Source: Flabesymbios commensalis
Taxonomy: Eukaryota; Annelida; Polychaeta; Terebellida; Flabelligeridae
Length of the DNA stretch: 64,000 nucleotides
Reading direction: 5' to 3'
NCBI GenBank assembly: GCA_964017125.1
Contig: OZ024902.1
Coordinates: 50,314,470 to 50,378,469, forward strand
Shown here: piece after piece, positions 53,401 to 62,400 of the stretch
How the letters are laid out: each line of letters opens with the position of its first letter
Position numbering within the stretch: position 1 is the stretch's first letter
Program-made: the position numbers and the translations under genes
Notes under the pieces: generated by a model
Database searches by the model: none
What the model saw: the letters and a program-made list of their open reading frames with translations, nothing else
What the model was told of the DNA's origin: nothing

Positions 53401-56400
53401 TTGGAATCCTTGAATGACGCCACAGAGGATGATACACGGCACGGTGACCATGGTGAAACTAGTGACAAAGGTGGGTAGACCTGATGAGCAGACCAGCAAA
53501 TGTATGCCCTGTATATTCAGCCCCTCAGCCTGAGCTCATTCTAAAAAAAAGTAAATCTGACAAAAAACAGTTCGTCAGATTTAATTGATTATATTATCAT
53601 GCAGCGTGGTCAGAAATGTCCCGATAATGCTACCATGCATCCTAGGTAGCGAAATGTTTTACTGTCAATACAACTAGCCGGTGGGTTGATATCTATACAT
53701 TTGTATTTCGCCTAACTGTCATGTTGTCATGTTGTCTCATTTTAAAGATAAGCATATTATTACCTCTCTCTGAAGTTGTCCGAAATAAATAATTTGGAGG
53801 CAAATAGATACCTATCCTACCCTCTGTTAACTGCATCTAAAAAAGTGTTTAATTTTTTTTTCAAAGATTAAAGAAAAAATCTTGTATCAGGGTGTCATTT
53901 TTTAAAAAGGCTTGATTTTTTTTAGACTATTTAACCTGTAGGGGTTTGGTATTTTGGCTTAGTTAAAAATAGCCGTATAGCACATCGGATTTTAAAACGG
54001 ATCATTCAGATAAATATGTCACACCTTGTCATAAACATATACACCTTGTCACATAGACTTTCCATAAGGATACCTGGTAACCTTGACACGTACTTTTTTT
54101 ATGAGCTTGGTCCACTTGAAGTTATGTCTCGCTAATTCACGACTATCCCAGTAAACACAAAACATTTGTATAACATTTGTACTATGTTGGACCAACGCCG
54201 AAGACGTTGGGCCGACGTTGTACAAATGTTATACAAATGTTTTGTGTTTGCTAGGATTATCGTTTTTAATTTTTTTTAGCACACATCATCGTAAAAAACT
54301 AACAACCCACTTGATGTTGTGTTTTCAGGTAATTGGACTAGGTGCTTAGGGGGTTAATTGAGATTTTTATTGATATATATATTAATACATAAATATACTA
54401 GCTGTACTTTTATCAGGAGCTTATAAGTGCATAAACATCATCATTTTCAAATATACAGTAACATATAGAGCTATTTTACCCCAAATCTATTAATGCTCCA
54501 TTTTAGGCTTTCTAACATTACTTGTCAAGGTTGCCTGATATAATTATAGAACTCATTCCTTCATTCATTCATTCATTCATTCATTCATTCATTCATTCAT
54601 TCATTCATTCATTCATTCATTCATTCATTCATTCATTCATTCATTCATTCATTCATTCATTCATTCATTTATTCATTCATTCATTCATTCATTCATTCAT
54701 TCATTCATTCATTTATGCATGTGTTTATTCATTCATTCATTCATTCATTCATTCATTCATTCATTCATTCATTCATTCATTCATTCATTCATTCATTCAT
54801 TCATTCATTCATTCATTCATTTATTCATTCATTCATTCATTCATTCATTCATTCATTCATTCATTCATTTATTTATTTATTTATTTATTCATTTATTCGT
54901 TCGTTCGTTCGTTCGTTCGTTCGTTCGTTCGTTCGTTCGTTCGTTCGTTCGTTCGTTCGTTCGTTCGTTCGCTCGTTCGTTCGTTCGCTCGCTCGCTCGC
55001 TCGTTCGCTTGTTCTGCCTTTCGTTCGTTCTTTCTTGCATCTGTTAATTCATGCATTGTTCAATCCATGCATCCATCTATTAATATATATTTACATCGGT
55101 TTGAATTATATTTTTAAAATCACAGTCAACGACACGGCAATTCGAGAGAATACAAAGCTTGCTGCAGTATTTCAAGATACTTACCTCAAGATTTCAGAAT
55201 TGCATTCTCACATTCAGACAAAAAACAATGAAGTGAATGGATTTAAAATGGAATACCAGGTGAGACTTACAATTTCGATTATGGTTTGTTCATATATCAC
55301 CGTATACAATGCTTGAGCTGACTTCAGTTAAGTTCAGTTAACTGCAACTGATAATCAAACGGAAAAGTTTTGTTCAATATTACAGCGGCATTAAGTACAC
55401 ATCACATTATATATACTATTGTAAAGTTTAGTACAAAGGATATTGGTTACGCTCTCATCTGATTCATGTATCGTTATTAAAGTAAATCTGACATCGGCAT
55501 ATATAAAAGAGGATATTTGGTTATATATATCCGTGCAACTAAACAAATCATGTTTAATTTATACAAAAATATTTTATTGCAAGATCACAGTGCCACAAGC
55601 TGGATTTACGTTAAAAAAATGTGTACGGTTTGTATCGAATAAGTTGTTCCTTGAATAGTGACATTATCAACATTACCCAAAACCAAACCATTAATAAACA
55701 ATCTATTGACTTTCTAGGCTCTACCTGCTGAATTAATTAACGAATGCAAAGATGGGAAACAAGAAGGAAATTGCAACAAAAATAGATTTAAGAATATCAT
55801 AGCATGTAAGTTTTGATTGTGGTGGTTACTGTGGGATCACGTATTATATTCGGCACTAGTATAAATGACGTCGCAGTGATTTGATTTGATTTGATCATGT
55901 GGGTGGAATGTATCGGAACTAAATGGTCAAGGGTGGCGTGCAAAATTTGGTTTTAAATATGTTTCTTTCCATATCAATTTAACTAAGTAGGATAATCATT
56001 GATCCTCATGTTCATGCAGTAAAGAAATCATACTATCGTTTACACTATCAAATGATGTACTTGTATATCTGTATCTGTTATCTTCAAATTCAGTAATTGA
56101 CAAAAGATGTAACATGCCTATTGTACACGTTGCTCTTTATTTGTTTCAGATGATTATAATCGTGTTGTTTTGGATAAATCACCAGGAACTGGCTCAGATT
56201 ATATAAATGCGTCATATATTCAGGTGAAAATATAACAAAAAACTAAAAATATCGACCTATCATTATGACCACGAATTTGCTCCACCTAAAGCCAATACCT
56301 GTTTAGTTTTTATATCGTTCACAGGGTGACAGAAGGTGATGAGTCGATTTTAATAAAAAATGAGTTTTTAATTTCATATCATTCTAATTTGCCATATAAA

Positions 56401-59400
56401 AAATATGTCGGTGCAGTTTAAAACTGCATAACTGTTTTGTTTATTTCATTCAAAATATTAATCCATGGAGAATGGTGTTTTTATTTTTTATTTTACTCAT
56501 CCGGTTACTGAGTTATAAAGGATTTAGGTTTTTTTTTTTAAAATATTGTTGCCCCACCAAAACAAGCCCGATCAGAGCGAAGTAAGGAGCACTGTCTGCA
56601 TAATCAGGACATTAAAAGTACCAAGTGGCAGATAACGATCACCATTAAAAAAAAGTGGAAGACTTTTAATGTTATTCTTTTTTTTAAGTGGTCATAGATA
56701 CAATTCACAGTAAAAATTATAATATCTCATGTCATTTAGACATATCTAGGAGTTATTTCTTTGTGTGAAATGGGTGATATATGCATATAATGTCATGTTT
56801 AATTTTGGTACCGGTACGGAGAATGTCACTCACTTGAAAAATAGGACTCCATTTCAGTATGGTGCTTTTAAGTGTGGGCCAGCATCTGAGCCTTTCGTGA
56901 CTTTCTTGAAAAACATTTGTATTTCTTTAATCGGTATCTCATGGGCATTTCAAAATATAGTCGAAATGCTACCAGACAATATCAGACTTTATTTTATTTT
57001 ATCGTAAATTATCACATACAGTGATATAAATCGCGCTATGCGGTAAAATAAAATAATATTTAAAACATCGGACTTTACTGTAACCGATTTCCAACAGTTT
57101 TTTTACCTAGTCTCATAACGTCTACCACTGGTTATTTGGGCTTTGTATCTCAGCTAACACGAGGCATTGATCGAATGGCAGACTGATGTCAGCCCATCAC
57201 TGCAGTACTAGCCCAACATTATGCCGATTCAGTTCAACGCTTAGTGTTTGCTATAAGGCTGTTTAGTGTTGTCCTATGTAACATTATATTGGCCCATAAC
57301 CTTACCACTATTACATACATATTGTACACAAACTGATTCACTACTTCATAATACTTGATGGTGTATCGCATGGTGAACTGATCCCGCTACATTTATCCTG
57401 TTTTGGTGCACTTAAAATGCCTTCAAGACAATATGAATGATTGTTTTGTACTTTTTAGTTTTTTTATCGAAATAAACAAAACAGTTATGCAACTTTAAAC
57501 ATGTCTTTGAATATCACATATTTGCAAGAATCACAAGTTTGCACGGAGTTGCTTGTTACCTTTTGTAGTCACAACGTATTATCTTCTTCGACAGATAATA
57601 CTACCGGGTATTCTTTTTCAATAATATATTCTTTGCACAAGGAGCTAAATTAAAATGTCACTTTTTCTGCTTGAAATATTGAACACTTAAATGTGTGTTC
57701 ACTAACAAAAGGAACTGTGTGATTGTCCGTTGCGCTTAAAAGAATTTAATGCTTGTGTGACGTTTATTTATTTTTTCAATGTCACTTAATAACCATGTCG
57801 CTTACAAAGAAAACGTTCATATCACGTAAAAAGTTGCGGCTAGTATAAATTTACACATATTTTTATTATTTTTTTAAATTTTAATTGTACTTTCGTGAAG
57901 TTTTTATTGCATTGGGACGTTAAATAGGAAATGTTATCAAGGTAAATGTATGCATTTGATAGCCTCACCAAACATCTGATTTCTCATTTGCTGTTTTCAC
58001 CACATGTGTGGCGCCTTATGTCATCCAGTGGGCGATATAGTCACCAAGTGGCGTTTATCCTTACTAGCTCAGTAACGAGCGCGATGGTATACCCTGATCC
58101 TGTTAATGGGTAACATTAGGCTGGGCTACATGGCCAATATATCGTTAACACTTGTCTTTCCTCACATTGCAATTTTGGAAAAGAAAACTATAATAATGTA
58201 TGCTAGATCTAAACGTTGAAACAAATATTTTAGTTTGCTATTATAATATTGTAATTCCTAAACAATGCCCATGAACTATTCTGAACACACATGAACGCAT
58301 ACAATAAAATACGCACATATTATGCGATATAATACAATGCAAGTGTGGAGATTTGTCAGGTCGGCATGATATAAATGGCCATATAGTAAATATACGATTA
58401 AAGCACCGGGATTGCATTATTATTCAAGTAGACCACAGTGTTTATACTTGTATAATATGATAACTGTTATATTAATATTATGAATAAAGTTAGCTTTGCA
58501 CAGTCAAAAACACAACTCGAAATCTTGGCAAACAGTCGAAACGTTCGAAGTGGTCCATACACGGGTTTATCTGATGGTGGTCCAATTTAGAAAATTGTTT
58601 GATACTGAAGTTGGTCACGTGATCCACGATTGGAATATTTTCGTTTTTGTTTAGAGAAGATGTTGATTATAATCCAAGATAATAAACTTACTGAAAAATA
58701 TGTTTCATGGACGACCAGCTAGTGTATAACCTAACAGTATATATTTTTTTCTGAATTAAAATATTTACTTACGAGGTACAAAACTACTTTTTGGTATGGG
58801 GGCCAATCCCGGTGTAACAGTTCAGATTATCCCCCTGTTCAGGTTACCCCGAGGGTAATCTGAAACTATTTTCAAATCACCCCCTCTAGTTTCAAATTAC
58901 CCCCATCAATTTTACAGGTTAATTTTCAATGATAACACTTATTACATTTCATTTTTTCATCACATTATTGTAAACATATTTATTTCAATTGGATGACCCA
59001 AATAGCACTATTAGCCAAGGGGCTCTCCAAAACATAAAGTGAAACAGACAATCACATTATAATGCAAGCGAGACAAACAAGATAGTTATAAATCATATTG
59101 CATTAGTACATTTTTGAAGACACTTTAATCTCCATAATTTTAACCCTTTGATTTATAGGGCAACTAATCAACAACTATCTGAGCTTATATCACAATATAT
59201 GGCAACTAACGACACTTTAATCTCCATATAGCCCTTGGATTTCTATGGCACCTAGTGAAAAACATGAATTAGCACGATGTCTGAAAGCACTTCAATCTCC
59301 CTATAACCTTATGATCTCTAGGGTTAACTAACGAAAAAACTAGTCTAGTGCTGTTTTTTTCTCGTTGTCGTTTATTATCTATCGATGTATCTATTGTAGA

Positions 59401-62400
59401 TGTAACTTTGGCCATGTTTCAGCGCCTGTTTTGAAAACTGGTGACAACTGTCTATTTTTGTAGGCCTGTATACCTTTGTAATTATTTTCAGTGATCAAAA
59501 TTAATAACAAAATATACCCGAATACGGGCCTACATGCTTACAACATACACAATTCCAGTTATCTATACATCAAACCAAATTTTTTATTAAATAGGGGGCT
59601 ACCAGCTTTTGAACATGTTAAGGATAAAGCGTGACATCAAACAACAAGATTTTACAAAATCGTTGACTTACATTTTGTCAACGCTGATTTTTTTCCACTC
59701 ACTTGAAGGTGTGGATCGCGTTAGCGAGGTACACCTTCAAGTGGGTGAAAAATGCTAATTAAAAAAATTGGCAGCTAAAGGGTTAAACATTGAACTTGAT
59801 TGGACGTTGGCCGTGCTGCGTAGGTACTTTCAATGTGTACTCAGCGAATTGTGGCGACCGATATTTTTAAATCTATGTCTAACAGTACTTAAAAGGTCAG
59901 CAATAATCATATTTGGTGTGTAGGCCCTATATGCCTAAATGGGGGAGGGGAGAATAAAAAGTGGATTTTTTTTCAGTTTCAAAATACCGGGGGTACTTTG
60001 AAACTAGTTTCAACGTACCCCCTGGTACGCTGAACCTAGTTTCAACGTACCCCCCGGTACGCTGTAACTAGTTTCAACGTAGGCCTACCCCTGGGGGTAA
60101 TCTGAAACTAGGGGGGTAATTTAAAACTGGGCTTTTTCCAGTTTCAGCGTACCGGGGGTAGGGGGCCTGGCGCAGTGGGCGAAGCTGCCTGCTTGGAAAG
60201 TCAGATATCGCGGGTTCGCCCCCCCCCCCCCGCTCTGGCATTCAAGTTTCAAAGAAACAAAATATTTCTTCCCAGCTCACTCGTAAAGGTTCAGTATTGT
60301 GGGAAGCCTCCGTAACCGAGAGAGCGAGAGTGTTCGGCCTCAGACCGTCAGGGCGCGAATTTCGAATCCTGTGTCTGGAGGGCAGTATCATCTCAAATGT
60401 GAAATTTGACAAAAAATGTTTTACTGTAAAGGGGTCGACGGGCGGCCCGCCACCGGAGAAATTTTTGATTTCCAAAGGTTTTCTCATGCAATCTAAGGCA
60501 TATTGGGCACTGTTTCTCACTCGGTATATCACCATATCATAAGGAAACCCCTAAATAAGGTGATGATTTTTTTCCGAGGGGGTGGGGTTAAACCCCCCAA
60601 ACCCTTCCTTCCCCCCCCCCCCTCTTGGATCCGCCACTGCTATGTGTGCACACAGATGGCCTAAAACCCCATTCATTCATTCATTCATTCATTCATTCAT
60701 TCATTCATTCATTCATTCATCCATTCATTCATTCATTTATTCATTCATTCATTCATCATTCGTTCGTTCGTTTTTTCGTTCGTTTGTTCGTTCGTTCGTT
60801 CGTTCGTTCGTTCGTTCGTTCGTTCGTTCGTTCGTTCGTTCGTTCGCTCGTTCGTGCGTTCATTCATTCATTCATTCATTCATTCATTCATTCATTCATT
60901 CATTCATTCATTCATTCAATTAATCATTCATTCATTCATTCATTCATTCATTCATTCATTCATTCATTCATTCATTCCAATCCCAGCAAATTTAGTTAAT
61001 ATGGTTGAGGATCAGAACTAAGATTTGATATGGATAATCAATATTTTATATTTTAGGGTTATGCAGAGAAAAAGAATCACTACGTGGCCTGTCAAGGTAT
61101 TTTTCACATATATAATTCACGATATATTTGTGTGGTTTGGTTTAGTGTTACACTATCTGTATTTCTAGTAAAATAGTTTCTTGAAACCAGGTCGTGTATA
61201 GTATTACTTGTGAAACGTTTCTGTAATAAAAAATACTATATAACAAATATATATTACATAGAAATAATTGTATCCAAATTATGGATTTATTATTCTCAGG
61301 ACCTACCAAGCATACTGTGGATGATATATGGAAGATGATATGGCAACTGGAAATTAACAGAATAGTCATGTTAACATTGTTGTCGGAAGGTGGACGGGTA
61401 AACACCCCATGCTACTAAGCATTAAGTGATAAAAGTGCAGTTGTAGACGCCACCCATAATTTCAAATCAGTGAAAATTACCAACACACTATCTTATCAAC
61501 TTCAAGACGCATAGTATTTCATCAAGTAAAACATTGGCTTTTGTGTTGTTGAGATTATTTCAACGTAAAAATAGTGTGATGACAAAAAAACACCTGTTTA
61601 GATTGCTGTGATACAAAGCTTTGGCCTTTCCTAACATTAGTAGCTTGGCAACAGATATAACACATTTCTCATCAAATATTGCCAAATAAAACATGTAATT
61701 AATGATACTGCATGACTTTACATGCTACGTGGGGTTGTTGTAGGAAAACAACAATTATTTCATTAAGATAAACCTTGGTTTATTTTGGTGTTGCGGAAAA
61801 TATGTCAACGTAAAATATATTATGATGACAAAAAACGCTGTGGTATGGGGCTTTGACCTTTGTTGACCTTTAAAACTTAGCAATTTGTATAGAAAATATC
61901 TGCCAATGTTTATCAATCGAAACCGTACGTTTTGGTCTCGAAATATTTTTTGGGGTAGAATCCTAACATTTGAAAGACTGTTATTGAATAATGAATTCGT
62001 AAAAAACGTTTTTTATTTTATTGATAACGATTTTAAATCATTCAAAATATGTTCTCCAAACGCATTAGACCCCCCATTATTATAAAACATGCATTTCTGT
62101 ATTTTCGCCATACTTATTGACCGGACAAAACAAATGAGAGTAACCTTCTAAGAATGGCCATGTAAACAAAAAAAGATTTTCAATAATAAAACATGAGAGC
62201 ACCTTTCTAAAAATGGTTATTAATAAAAACTATTTTCTTAAACAAATGAAAGTAGCCTACCCTTCTAAAATGGTCATAGTTTTTCTGTAAAACTTACGGC
62301 AAAGCAGACCAGTAAATGCTGTGAGCTCAATAGACAGACCAAGTCGATTATCGCAAACTTCGGGTGTGTGGATCCCCGACTATATAATATGTATTCGCTT

